Positions 19,037 through 27,562 of a DNA stretch of 64,000 nt are shown here, piece after piece. Position numbers and translations under genes: made by a program. Each line of letters begins with the position of its first letter. Position 1 is the stretch's first letter. A model generated the notes under the pieces. That model ran no database searches. It had not been told where the DNA came from and saw nothing but the letters and a program-made list of their open reading frames with translations. The DNA is from Inquilinus sp. Marseille-Q2685 (GTDB taxonomy: Bacteria > Pseudomonadota > Alphaproteobacteria > DSM-16000 > Inquilinaceae), in the NCBI RefSeq assembly GCF_916619195.1, contig NZ_CAKAKL010000003.1, positions 310,001 through 374,000 of the forward strand. The letters are read 5' to 3'.

Positions 19037-20908
19037 ATGTTCGAAGACGACAAGGTCAAGCAGAAGGCGTTCACGCGGCGGGCCCTCGTCCTGGCCGGGC
19101 TCCAAGGGGCCGCCATCGCCGGCCTCGGAGCACATCTCTACCGGCTGCAAGTCGTCGAACGGGACAAGTATCAGGTCCTGTCCGACAAGAACCGCATCCG
19201 GCTTCGGATGATGCCGGTCTCGCGCGGCCGCCTGCTGGACCGGACGGGGGCGCCGATCGCTGTCAACACCCAGAGCTTCGCGGCGCTTGTTACGCCGGAG
19301 AACGCCGACGATCTGCGAACGGCGCTCGCGCGGCTGGCCACGATCATTCCGATCGATTCGGACCGCATTCAAGGCGTGATCGACAAAGCCCACCGCCAGC
19401 CCGGCTACGTCCCGATCGAGATCCTGACCGGGCTCACGTGGGAGCAGATGGCGGCGGTTTCGGTCAGTCTGCCCGAGCTGCCGGGCGTCGCCGTGGAGCA
19501 GCGCGACCAGAGATCGTATCCCCTCGGATCGATCATCGGCCATCTCACAGGATATCTGGCCGAACCGTCGAAGCTGGGCGACCCGCTGCAGGAGAGGGCG
19601 GCCAAGCTCGGCTTGAAGGTCGGCGCGAACGGGCTGGAGCGCAGCTTCGAGGAACGGCTCCAGGGCCAGCCCGGAATGGTGCAGGCGGAGGTCGACGTCC
19701 GGGGCCGGACGGTGCGCCTTCTGTCGCAAACCCCGGGCGTTCCCGGCGAGGACGTCACCCTGGCCGTCGACGCCGGGTTGCAGAGCTACGTCGCCGAGCG
19801 CCTCCTCGCCGAACGCAGCGCTGCAGCGGTCGTCCTGGACATTCGCGACGGCGGAATCCTGGCGATGGTGTCCCAGCCCGGGTTCGATCCGAACACGCTG
19901 ATCGACGGCATCACCTCGGCGGAATGGGCCGGCCTTTCGAACAACACCGATCGGCCGCTCCTCAACAAGGCGATCTCCGGCGAGTATGCCCCCGGATCGA
20001 CCTTCAAGATGGTCGTGCTGCTCGCTGGGCTGCAGGCCGGTGTTATCACGCCGGATCACGCCGCCTCGTGCCGCGGCTTCATCGAGGTCGGCAGCTCCCG
20101 CTTCCATTGCTGGAAGCGCGGCGGACATGGTCGCGTCGGCATCCGCGAGTCGCTGAAATGGTCGTGCGACGTCTTCTATTACGATCTCGCCATCCGGGTC
20201 GGGATCGACCGCATCGCCGAGATGGCGAAGACGCTCGGCCTCGGGACCTCCTTCGACATCGGGCTCGCCGGCGAGCGGACGGCCCGGATTCCCACCGCGG
20301 AATGGAAGGAGGCCGCCTTCGGCCAGCCCTGGCGCGTCGGAGAAACTGTCAACGCCGGAATCGGCCAGGGCTACGTCACCACGACCGCCCTCCAGCTCGC
20401 CACGATGGCGGCACGGCTCGCGAGCGGTCGGGCCCTCACGCCATCGCTGATCCGGCGCGGCCCGGACGCGGCGGAGCCCGCTCCCCTGCCGATCGACCCG
20501 GAATTCCTTTCCCTTGCCGTCGGGGGGATGACGGCGGTGGTCAATGACCGCGACGGCACCGCCTGGTCGGCACGGATTCCGAACCCAGCCGAAGCGATGG
20601 CGGGCAAAACGGGAACCTCGCAGGTGCGTCGGATCACCATGGCGGAGCGGCAGGCCGGCGTCATCTCCAACAATGACCTGCCGTGGGAGCGGCGCGACCA
20701 CGCGCTCTTCGTCGCATTCTCGCCGATCCACAAGCCGCGCTTCGCCGCGGCCGTGGTGGTGGAGCACGGCGGCGGAGGATCGGCGGTCGCGGCGCCGATC
20801 GCACGGGACGTGCTCGTCGAAGCTCATCGGCTGCTTCCGGACCAGGCCGAGCATCATCACCTGATCGCCGCCGGCCCGGAGCAGCCGCCGTCGACTGGAC
20901 GCGGGTAG
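19037..20908 (+). CDS. mrdA: Penicillin-binding protein 2 (MrdA-like transpeptidase)
   Basis: Class B penicillin-binding protein of 623 aa with one N-terminal membrane anchor (about 15-37), a PBP dimerisation domain (about 55-225) and a transpeptidase domain. Active-site motifs: Ser321-TFK (PGSTFK), Ser376-Cys-Asp as the second motif, and KTGT at Lys524. SCD in place of the usual SxN is typical of PBP2. It makes D,D-crosslinks in the periplasm during elongation. The ATG at 19037 follows the previous stop by two bases; the frame extending to 18656 is a shadow. Genomes normally keep mrdA beside mreBCD and rodA, so this is probably an accessory copy. Confidence 0.9.
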   Translation: MFEDDKVKQKAFTRRALVLAGLQGAAIAGLGAHLYRLQVVERDKYQVLSDKNRIRLRMMPVSRGRLLDRTGAPIAVNTQSFAALVTPENADDLRTALARLATIIPIDSDRIQGVIDKAHRQPGYVPIEILTGLTWEQMAAVSVSLPELPGVAVEQRDQRSYPLGSIIGHLTGYLAEPSKLGDPLQERAAKLGLKVGANGLERSFEERLQGQPGMVQAEVDVRGRTVRLLSQTPGVPGEDVTLAVDAGLQSYVAERLLAERSAAAVVLDIRDGGILAMVSQPGFDPNTLIDGITSAEWAGLSNNTDRPLLNKAISGEYAPGSTFKMVVLLAGLQAGVITPDHAASCRGFIEVGSSRFHCWKRGGHGRVGIRESLKWSCDVFYYDLAIRVGIDRIAEMAKTLGLGTSFDIGLAGERTARIPTAEWKEAAFGQPWRVGETVNAGIGQGYVTTTALQLATMAARLASGRALTPSLIRRGPDAAEPAPLPIDPEFLSLAVGGMTAVVNDRDGTAWSARIPNPAEAMAGKTGTSQVRRITMAERQAGVISNNDLPWERRDHALFVAFSPIHKPRFAAAVVVEHGGGGSAVAAPIARDVLVEAHRLLPDQAEHHHLIAAGPEQPPSTGRG

Positions 20909-20913
20909 GCGCG

Positions 20914-21369
20914 ATGCGAAGATTATCTGGGGTGGTGATGGTCCTGGGGGTCGCCGGTGCCGTGGCCGGCGGCGCCGGACTCTGGTGGCTCGGTACCCGC
21001 CCCCCGAGGATAGACCCCACCGACGCGCGTCAGGTCGCCGCCGGCGCAGCCTTCTACTCGCAGAATTGCGCGAGCTGCCACGGCGCCGATCTGCAGGGCC
21101 AGGCGAACTGGCGGGAACGGCTGCCGTCCGGACGACTGCCGGCGCCGCCGCACGACGAGAGCGGCCACACCTGGCATCATCCGGACGCTGTTCTGTTCGA
21201 GATCGTCAAGAACGGCTACGGCGAGCTCGCGCCGCCCGGCTACGAGACCGACATGCCTCGCTTCGTCGGAATCCTGAGCGATCAGGAGATCGCCGATGTC
21301 CTCGCCTTCATCAAGAGCAGGTGGCCGCGAGATGTCCAGATGCGCCAAAGCCGCGCCAACAGTCCCTAG
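20914..21369 (+). CDS. Membrane-anchored class I cytochrome c
   Basis: Small c-type cytochrome of 151 aa. An uncleaved N-terminal anchor or signal (about 5-27) is followed by a single heme motif CASCH (Cys52, Cys55, His56) and a likely axial Met in TDMPRF; the C-terminal helix has SDQEIADVLAFIKSRWP. It should be periplasmic and shuttle electrons. It starts five bases after the PBP2-like gene, so it is in the same transcript, an unusual partner for a PBP. The downstream gene begins with the nrsF remnant. Confidence 0.85.
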   Translation: MRRLSGVVMVLGVAGAVAGGAGLWWLGTRPPRIDPTDARQVAAGAAFYSQNCASCHGADLQGQANWRERLPSGRLPAPPHDESGHTWHHPDAVLFEIVKNGYGELAPPGYETDMPRFVGILSDQEIADVLAFIKSRWPRDVQMRQSRANSP

Positions 21370-21393
21370 GTGCGTTCAGCAGGGAGATGCCAG

Positions 21394-22451
21394 ATGCTGA
21401 AGCAGCGACTGTCCACCGAGGTGTTGATCGAATTCCTGATGTCGCAACGCCTGGCCATCCACTATCGGACGACGGCGATCCAGCGGCTTTTCCCGGGCGC
21501 GGGCGGGATGGTCGCGGTGGTTTTTCACGCTTTCGCGCCGCCCCGGATGAGCCAAGTTTTGCGAGCCTTATTCCTGCTGGTGGTCGTTGTCGGCGTGATC
21601 GGGGTCGCGCGCCCGACCACCGGCATTGCGGAGGCGCACTACTTCTCCACTTTGAACCCGGGTGCGGCTCTGCCGGAGGATTGTGAACAACGCGTACGCC
21701 GCTCCTCATGGGAACCACGTCCGCTCAACTACGAAGCAAATCAAACACGTGGAAGAGGCGGCGTTGCGATTGATGGTGCCAGCGCCGATTTCAACCGGAA
21801 GTTCAGAGGCCGCGTGGACGGGAATTTCACAGGCACGACCGACGAGATCATTCGATGGGTTGCCTGCAAATGGGGGTTTGATGAAGATATCACGCGCGCC
21901 CGAGCGGTCCAGGAGAGCTCCTGGCGGCAGTCCAAGCTGGGCGACCGGTCCGACGATGCTCGGGTCTGCGCACGGATCGGCGAGGGTGCCCCATGCTGGC
22001 AGAGCTACGGGCTTCTGCAAGTAAAGGCGACCGTGCACGAGGGGACTTTCCCCTTGGCCCAACAGTCAACTCCGTTCAACGCAGACTATGCCTTGGGATG
22101 GCTCCGCGCTTGCTACGAAGGCGCTTTCAGCCACTGGCTTGGCGACGACTACGGCCCGGGTGACGAATGGGGCTGCATCGGGGCTTGGTACTCTGGCAAA
22201 TGGTACGATGACGCTGCCGTCGATTACATAGGTCACGTTAAGGCATATTCGGCCGCGCGCGCGTGGAAGGAGCCGCACTTTTGAACGGATTCCGACCGCG
22301 GGCGCTGCGCCGTCCTGTCCACCCATATCGTGCCGACGGAGCTCAGCACGCGGGCTTGGCTGGTCGACAGCGATCGGGACGATGGCCGTTGTTCCCGATC
22401 GGGGTGTCCATGCTCCGGCTGGCGGTCGAGTTCGCCAGTGTCCTCACATTC
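21394..22451 (+). pseudogene. Decayed, interrupted copy of nrsF (DUF1109)
   Basis: The segment 21377-21525 repeats the ribosome site and first about 44 codons of the intact nrsF gene at 22534 (CAGGGAGAT-CCAG, then MLKQRLSTE versus MLKRQLSTE), with scattered substitutions. A second piece at about 22371-22451 matches its middle (SGRWPLFPIGVSMLRLAVE versus SGRWLLLPIGATVLWLAVE). Between them lies an unrelated, lower-GC lysozyme-like gene. So a tandem nrsF duplicate appears to have been broken by an insertion of about 0.8 kb and is no longer functional. Confidence 0.7.
21547..22284 (+). CDS. Lysozyme/lytic-transglycosylase-like secreted protein
   Basis: 245-aa protein with a signal peptide (about 1-30, hydrophobic LRALFLLVVVVGVIGVA). 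The C-terminal half has an SLT/lysozyme-like pattern: a Glu-Ser in RAVQESSWRQSKLGD, then SYGLLQVKA, and NADYALGWLRACYEG, followed by WGCIGAWYSGKWYD. These fit a lysozyme-fold enzyme cleaving peptidoglycan glycan strands, though the family is not named with certainty. Base composition is visibly lower in GC than its neighbours and it sits inside a broken nrsF copy, signs of recent insertion. The in-frame extension to 21370 is the nrsF remnant; I start it at ATG 21547. Confidence 0.65.
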   Translation: MSQVLRALFLLVVVVGVIGVARPTTGIAEAHYFSTLNPGAALPEDCEQRVRRSSWEPRPLNYEANQTRGRGGVAIDGASADFNRKFRGRVDGNFTGTTDEIIRWVACKWGFDEDITRARAVQESSWRQSKLGDRSDDARVCARIGEGAPCWQSYGLLQVKATVHEGTFPLAQQSTPFNADYALGWLRACYEGAFSHWLGDDYGPGDEWGCIGAWYSGKWYDDAAVDYIGHVKAYSAARAWKEPHF

Positions 22452-22533
22452 GTGAGAGCCGGCGGCCGGCCGCTGCGCGGGCGCGGCAAAGTCGTGCCAA
22501 GGCGGCACAGACGCCATCGGCAGGGAGATTCCA

Positions 22534-23212
22534 GATGCTGAAGCGGCAATTGTCCACCGAGGAGCTCATCGAGATCCTGGTGTCGCAGAACCGGGCCATC
22601 CCGTCTCGGACGATGGCGATTCAGGGGCTTCTCCTCGGCCTTGGCGGGATGGCTGCGGTCTATTTCATCCTTTCGCTGGGCCCCGCCCGTACAGATCTGC
22701 GCATGTTGACGGCGGACCCGCCGTTCCTGATCCCGGTCGCCACATCCGCGCTCATCTGGCTCACCGGCGTCGCCGCGCTTTTTTTCCTGCGGGCGCCACA
22801 AGGCTCCGGGCGATGGCTATTGTTGCCGATCGGCGCCACCGTGTTGTGGCTGGCCGTCGAAATCGCCGGCGTCATCGCGGACCTGTCGTCCGATGGCAGC
22901 GCCGCCTTCGCCTTTGCCAGCAGCCCCGAATGTCCGCTCGCGATCATCGGTCTGGGCGCCGCGGCCCTTCTGGCGCTCCTATTCTTCGTCCGTGATGCCG
23001 TGCGCCTGTGGAAGGTCCCGGCGATCGGCGTTGCAGCGGCCGCCGCCGCCTCGCTTCCTGCGAGCCTCCTCAATTTGTTCCATTCCCTCGACACCGCCGC
23101 GATGGTCCTCCTCTGGCACGGTGTGACGGTCGGAACGATGACGGCCACAGTGATGCTCGTCGCCCGTCGGCGGTTCCGCCGGCCGATCGCGGATGGAAGG
23201 GTTTCCCCGTGA
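22534..23212 (+). CDS. nrsF: NrsF/DUF1109-family membrane anti-sigma factor
   Basis: 225-aa protein with six predicted membrane helices after a short cytosolic N-terminus (MLKRQLSTEELIEILV). This is the DUF1109/NrsF pattern: in Caulobacter, NrsF is the membrane anti-sigma partner of an ECF sigma (SigF) and senses heavy metals through conserved cysteines. A Cys lies in the expected place (SSPECPLAIIG). No ECF sigma gene is present nearby. Strong AGGGAGAT ribosome site. A DUF305 gene follows 119 bp downstream. Confidence 0.82.
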
Positions 23213-23331
23213 GGGCGGCGGACAAGGCCAGCCGGTCTCGCGGGCCGCCCGAAGCGCGATTTCGGTCCCGAAGAGAAACTCGGCCGAACCAGCGTCTCAG
23301 CAGCAACGTCCACCACAACAGGAGTCGAATT

Positions 23332-23739
23332 ATGGCACGCCTCGCAGTTCCCACCGTGCTCGTCGCCGCCTTGGCGATCAGCAGCTGGGCCGTCGTTCAG
23401 CTTGCGGAGCCCCGGGCCTCGAGCGCCCAGAGCATGGATCACTCCACAATGCCCGGTATGTCGTCCGGCTCGGGGATGATGGATAGCCCCGCTTCGAAGG
23501 CCATGATGGAGGCGATGGGCCGGATGCAGACCAGCATGTCCGGGGCGATGACCGGGAATCCGGATGTCGATTTCGCCCAGGGCATGATCCCCCATCACCA
23601 GGGAGCGATCGACATGGCCAGGATCGAGCTGCAATACGGCACCGATCCGGAGCTCAAGAAGCTCGCCGGAGAGATCGTCGCCGCCCAGGAGAAGGAGATC
23701 GCCTTCCTCAAGGATTGGCTTGCCAAGCGCGGCAAGTGA
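23332..23739 (+). CDS. DUF305 (CopM-like) periplasmic protein
   Basis: 135-aa secreted protein of the DUF305 family. A signal peptide is followed by a Met/His-rich linker (MDHSTMPGMSSGSGMM) and the DUF305 core with MIPHHQGAIDMARIEL near its centre and an alpha-helical C-terminus. Relatives such as cyanobacterial CopM bind copper in the periplasm. It follows nrsF in the same direction and fits periplasmic copper buffering. Start ATG 23332 has ACAGGAG upstream. Confidence 0.88.
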   Translation: MARLAVPTVLVAALAISSWAVVQLAEPRASSAQSMDHSTMPGMSSGSGMMDSPASKAMMEAMGRMQTSMSGAMTGNPDVDFAQGMIPHHQGAIDMARIELQYGTDPELKKLAGEIVAAQEKEIAFLKDWLAKRGK

Positions 23740-23924
23740 CGAAGTAACCCGACCTGAGGCCGGGCTCGTCATCCGGCAGCCGTCGGATCTTCGCCGGCCG
23801 CTGCCGGAAGCGGCGAGCGTCTCCGACACCCCGGACGCATCGGCGTCCGGCGGTTCGGGGTGCGTGGCCAGGTTGGACGGACACCGAAAAGCTGAAACAT
23901 CGTCGACGAGAAAGGATTCTTCCT

Positions 23925-24893
23925 ATGGCGGCCACACCCTACCGACTCTCCGGCAAGCGGGTCTTCGTCGCCGGCCATCGCGGCATGGTGGGCTCGGCCA
24001 TCATGCGCAGGCTGTCGGGTGAGGACTGCGAGTTGCTGACCGCGGGACGAGAAGAGGTCGATCTCCGGCGGCAGGAGCAGGTCGAGGACTGGCTCGCCAC
24101 CAGTCGGCCGAACCTGGTCTTCATGGCAGCGGCGACGGTCGGCGGGATTTTCGCCAATGACACGCGTCCAGCCGACTTTCTCTACGACAACCTTGCGATC
24201 GAGACGAACATCATCCACGCCGCGCACAAGGCCGGCGTGGAGAAGCTCGTGTTCCTGGGCTCTTCCTGCATCTATCCCCGGGATGCGGACCAGCCGATGA
24301 CCGAAGCAGCGTTGCTGACCGGACCGCTCGAGCCCACGAACCAGTGGTATGCCGTCGCCAAGATCGCGGGGATCAAGCTGTGCCAAGCCTATCGGCGCCA
24401 GTACGGCGTAGACTTCATCTCGGTCATGCCGACCAACCTCTATGGTCCGCACGACAATTTCGATCTCAATGCCTCCCACGTCGTACCCGCCCTGATGCGC
24501 AAGGCGCATGAGGCCAAGCTGAAGGGAGATTCGACTTTGGTGGTTTGGGGCAGCGGTCTGCCCCGGCGGGAATTCATGCACGTCGATGATCTGGCCGATG
24601 CCTGCGTCCATCTCGCGGCGGTGTATTCCGGTGAAGAGTACGTGAATGTCGGAGTGGGGCGGGATCTGAGCATCCGCGAATTGGCCGAACTGATCTGCGA
24701 AGTCGTCGGCTTCCGGGGGATGCTCGTCTTCGATGCATCTCGCCCGGACGGCACGCGGCGCAAGCTGCTCGACGTATCACGGCTCACGGGGCTCGGCTGG
24801 AGGGCCCGCATCGGACTCGAAGAGGGCCTGGCTGCGACCTATCGATGGTATTTGGAATCAGCGCCGCGGCTTGCCGGCACGGTTTCCGAGTAG
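23925..24893 (+). CDS. fcl: GDP-L-fucose synthase
   Basis: NAD(P)-dependent sugar epimerase/reductase of 322 aa, normal for the family. It converts GDP-4-keto-6-deoxy-D-mannose to GDP-L-fucose in the cytosol for surface polysaccharide. The N-terminal cofactor site is VAGHRGMVGSA; the catalytic Ser-Tyr-Lys set is in FLGSSCIYP and WYAVAKIAGIK; the substrate segment NLYGPHDNFD is typical of Fcl. No gmd or glycosyltransferase lies beside it, so it is an isolated polysaccharide gene in this region. It has its own upstream gap of 185 bp. Confidence 0.92.
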   Translation: MAATPYRLSGKRVFVAGHRGMVGSAIMRRLSGEDCELLTAGREEVDLRRQEQVEDWLATSRPNLVFMAAATVGGIFANDTRPADFLYDNLAIETNIIHAAHKAGVEKLVFLGSSCIYPRDADQPMTEAALLTGPLEPTNQWYAVAKIAGIKLCQAYRRQYGVDFISVMPTNLYGPHDNFDLNASHVVPALMRKAHEAKLKGDSTLVVWGSGLPRREFMHVDDLADACVHLAAVYSGEEYVNVGVGRDLSIRELAELICEVVGFRGMLVFDASRPDGTRRKLLDVSRLTGLGWRARIGLEEGLAATYRWYLESAPRLAGTVSE

Positions 24894-24915
24894 CAGCGCG
24901 AGCTCGCGGCGCTGC
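24893..24915. terminator. Hairpin between convergent fcl and M23 genes
   Basis: GCAGCGC (24893-24899) pairs with GCGCTGC (24909-24915) around a nine-base loop, directly after the fcl stop codon. It lies between converging genes, so it may stop transcription from the left. There is no clear T-run, so factor-independent termination is only possible. Confidence 0.45.
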
Positions 24916-24993
24916 CTGCTCGGCTCGCAGCCGGATTCCGAGGGTAGTTGCACGCCGGCCGGCGCTGATACCGACGGTGACGCTGCAGGAGCG

Positions 24994-25548
24994 TTACCGT
25001 TGCGCGAGCTGGCGGTCCGCTGCTACCGGCCCGAATGCGAGCTGCGGGTCGACCGGCTTGCTATCCTTCATCAGTTCGAAGTGCAGATGAGTCCCGGTTG
25101 CCCGCCCCGAGCGGCCGACATAGCCGATCGTCTGCCCTTGCTTGACCTGCAGGCCAGGCCGGATCCCAGGTGCGAAATCCTTCAGGTGAGCATAGAGGGT
25201 CTTCGCCGCTGAATGTTCGATTACGATGTGGCGGCCGTACCCGGAGTCGGTTGCGACGATCTCCACCAGACCACTCGCGGCTGCGATGACCGGGGTGCCC
25301 ATCGGTGCCCGGAAGTCGATGCCGGTGTGCATCCGGCCATGCCTCTGCCCGAACGGCGAGCCGATCCCGGTGGCGCGCACCGGCACAATGAAGCTGTCCA
25401 GCCCCGGCGTGGCCGGCGGTCTGGACGAGACCGACTGCGGCGTCGTGCCCTTTGACGATCCCGTCACCGGCGGCGCGGCCGCGGCACCGCACGCAGCCAG
25501 ACCGACCGATGCGATCACCAGGACAAGGGCATGACGCGTTCTCTTCAT
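24994..25548 (-). CDS. M23-family peptidase-like lipoprotein (peptidoglycan endopeptidase)
   Basis: 184-aa protein with a lipoprotein signal (lipobox LAAC, Cys20) and a LytM/M23 domain. Zn ligands are present: His74 and Asp78 in MHTGIDF and the HLHFE motif (His154, His156), with His121 in YAHLKD. It should therefore be an active D,D-endopeptidase, or an amidase activator, at the outer or inner membrane. It lies 142 bp downstream of the L,D-transpeptidase on the same strand, so the CueR promoter at 26894 may also serve it. Confidence 0.87.
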   Translation of the reverse strand: MKRTRHALVLVIASVGLAACGAAAAPPVTGSSKGTTPQSVSSRPPATPGLDSFIVPVRATGIGSPFGQRHGRMHTGIDFRAPMGTPVIAAASGLVEIVATDSGYGRHIVIEHSAAKTLYAHLKDFAPGIRPGLQVKQGQTIGYVGRSGRATGTHLHFELMKDSKPVDPQLAFGPVAADRQLAQR

Positions 25549-25690
25549 CTTCGGGATGATTCCGATGTGTGAATGGGGGGCGGCGAAGGTCAGTGCGGGT
25601 CGAGGGAACCGCGCAGCGGAAAAGGCCTATGCGCTTTCCGAGAACGGAAGCGCGCCGCGACGGTCGTCGCGGCCGTGCCAGCGGTTCAGG

Positions 25691-26851
25691 TCAATCCAGT
25701 CCGTAGACGTCCCGGCCGTAGCGGATTCCGCCGAGTTCGTCCGGATAGGCGGTGTAGTAGGCCATCTGGACGGTCACCGGTGTCGGGACGCGGGCAAAGC
25801 TCGTCTTCCCTGCATTGATACGCGCCTGGACCTCTTCGGTCGTCGTGTCCAGGACCCAGGCTGCGAACTCGAGATACCGTTCGACGCGAACGCAGCCGTT
25901 GGACAGCGCGCGGCTGTCTCGGGTGAACAGCGCCTTCTTGGGTGTGTCGTGCAGGTAGATCGACCGCGTGTTGTCGAGCTCGAATTTCAGAAGGCCGAGA
26001 GCATTGTCGTCCCCCGGTGGCTGCCAGAAGCGCAGGCCGTCATAGCCGATCGAATAGGGGGAAATATCGGCGACGTCGTAAAGCGTGTTTTCCGGACCTT
26101 TGACTTTGACGCCGATGCGACGCACCTCGTCATATCGTCCGGCCAGCAGGAGTTTCCGATACTTTTCGGTCAATCCGGACGGAACGGTCCAGTCCGGATT
26201 GTACTTCACGGCCGTCAGCCGCGACGTCATTCGGGGCGTCTGCGTCTCCGGAGTTCCGACGATGACGCGCGAACGCATCACCTCCTTGCCGTTTTCGAAC
26301 GCGATCACCTCCGCCAAGGGGATGTTGACCAGGATCGACTTGCCCTCCGCCGGCGGAGGGCTGTACCGGGCCAACGTCCTGACAATCGCGGACCGCGCAT
26401 CATCCGGCCCGAAGTTCAGCGCCCACATCGTCGACCGCCCGACCACTCCGTCGTCACCCAATCCCCAGGCGCGCTGGAACGTCTTCACGTTCTCCTCCAA
26501 CTGGGGGTCGTAGACCTGCTCGGACGGCGCGGGCGGCGTCGCCTCGGTCACCGCCGAGGCACTGGCATCTCCGACGGAATAGGCCGCTGGGCCGGGCGTT
26601 CCGTCTCCCAACGCCGCGAGTCGCGCTTTGAGCAACGGAACGCGCGCATCGATGTCGCCTGGTTTCAACGACGTACCCGAGATATCCGCCACCGGGTTGC
26701 CTGCGACTTGGCCATCGAGCTCGCCAAGTGCTTGGGAGAGCCGGGAATATACCGGATCGACGATCGGCGCGGTGGCCGAATGAGTTGTCGCCCATGCAGC
26801 GGTCGAGACGCTCAGCGCAAGCGCACAAACAGACGCGGCCTTCAATATCAC
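25691..26851 (-). CDS. L,D-transpeptidase (YcbB-like) under CueR promoter
   Basis: Periplasmic peptidoglycan L,D-transpeptidase of 386 aa. Signal peptide 1-22; a PG_binding_1-like segment (about 113-146, VKTFQRAWGLGDDGVVG); YkuD catalytic domain from about 170, with His301 (YLHDTPKK) and Cys320 in the SNGCVRV motif. It forms 3-3 crosslinks that bypass penicillin-binding proteins. Size and the inserted region in the catalytic domain fit the YcbB/LdtD class. Its start is about 40 bp downstream of a near-perfect CueR promoter, so it should be copper-induced. This class is known to be inhibited by copper through its catalytic Cys. Confidence 0.92.
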   Translation of the reverse strand: MILKAASVCALALSVSTAAWATTHSATAPIVDPVYSRLSQALGELDGQVAGNPVADISGTSLKPGDIDARVPLLKARLAALGDGTPGPAAYSVGDASASAVTEATPPAPSEQVYDPQLEENVKTFQRAWGLGDDGVVGRSTMWALNFGPDDARSAIVRTLARYSPPPAEGKSILVNIPLAEVIAFENGKEVMRSRVIVGTPETQTPRMTSRLTAVKYNPDWTVPSGLTEKYRKLLLAGRYDEVRRIGVKVKGPENTLYDVADISPYSIGYDGLRFWQPPGDDNALGLLKFELDNTRSIYLHDTPKKALFTRDSRALSNGCVRVERYLEFAAWVLDTTTEEVQARINAGKTSFARVPTPVTVQMAYYTAYPDELGGIRYGRDVYGLD

Positions 26852-26893
26852 TCGCCCCTCCTCACGCTGAGCCTTCGCTCGCAGTATGATCGA

Positions 26894-26924
26894 TAGATCG
26901 ACCTTCCACCGACCGGAAGGTCAA
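26894..26924 (-). promoter_or_regulatory. CueR promoter/operator of L,D-transpeptidase gene
   Basis: Minus strand: -35 TTGACC (26924-26919), 19-bp spacer, -10 GATCTA (26899-26894). The dyad is ACCTTCC-N7-GGAAGGT (26901-26921), both arms perfect and identical to the copA1 site. The transpeptidase start codon lies about 43 bp from the -10. The site faces only this gene; the rightward neighbour begins 180 bp away and has no -35 on its side. Confidence 0.9.
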
Positions 26925-27104
26925 GCTTGCGGCACCGCTGCGCCGTCTTGTCGCTGCTCCGCATCAAGGAACGTCCCTCCGCGTTTGCAAATGACTTTGT
27001 CGTTGCTTCTCAACGCCCAACGTCTATCTTTTCAGACACGGCTTTCGATGCCGTGAGGGGACCGGGCAGCCACCACCGCAGCGAGTTTGGAAATCCCTGC
27101 AGCC

Positions 27105-27464
27105 ATGATGCGATGCAAGTTGTCCTGGCGCCTCAAGCGGCTGCTGTCGACGCTTCTCGCGGTGCTGGTGCTCGTGACTGCGCTTCACAATTTCGGAGTG
27201 CCCGCTGACACGGCGCACGGAGCGGAGTTCGTTGCCGCCGCCGACGGTGACGGGTCGAACCGGGACGACGTCAGGGGACAGCAGGGCGTCGGGCACCATG
27301 TCTTCTCGGAAAAACACGTTCACCCCGTCGGCCTAATCACCTCGGCCGAGCATGATCATGTGCTGTCCGCCTTCAGCTTGAGCTGGCCGGACACCAGCGA
27401 CGGCCTGTCGGAAATGCCGGCAGGGGAGCTGCATCGTCCACCGCGCGAGAGCCGCGTCCGCTGA
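27105..27464 (+). CDS. Small His-rich secreted protein of unknown function
   Basis: 119-aa protein with an N-terminal signal or anchor (SWRLKRLLSTLLAVLVLVTAL). The mature part is acidic with scattered histidines (GVGHHVFSEKHVHPVG and SAEHDHVLSAF), which could bind metal. No family is recognised. It faces rightward from the L,D-transpeptidase promoter region. Paired ATGs at 27105 and 27108 are possible starts. It resembles in size and style the other small secreted proteins of this region but has no Cys in the mature part. Confidence 0.5.
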   Translation: MMRCKLSWRLKRLLSTLLAVLVLVTALHNFGVPADTAHGAEFVAAADGDGSNRDDVRGQQGVGHHVFSEKHVHPVGLITSAEHDHVLSAFSLSWPDTSDGLSEMPAGELHRPPRESRVR

Positions 27465-27562
27465 TGCGCGAAGCGCGTCTGCGACGATGGCCGCGGGTCG
27501 CTCTATAAACAGTCCTGATCCGAGGTTTCGGCAGTCCGCTTCGCGCTGACGAAGAGGCCGGC

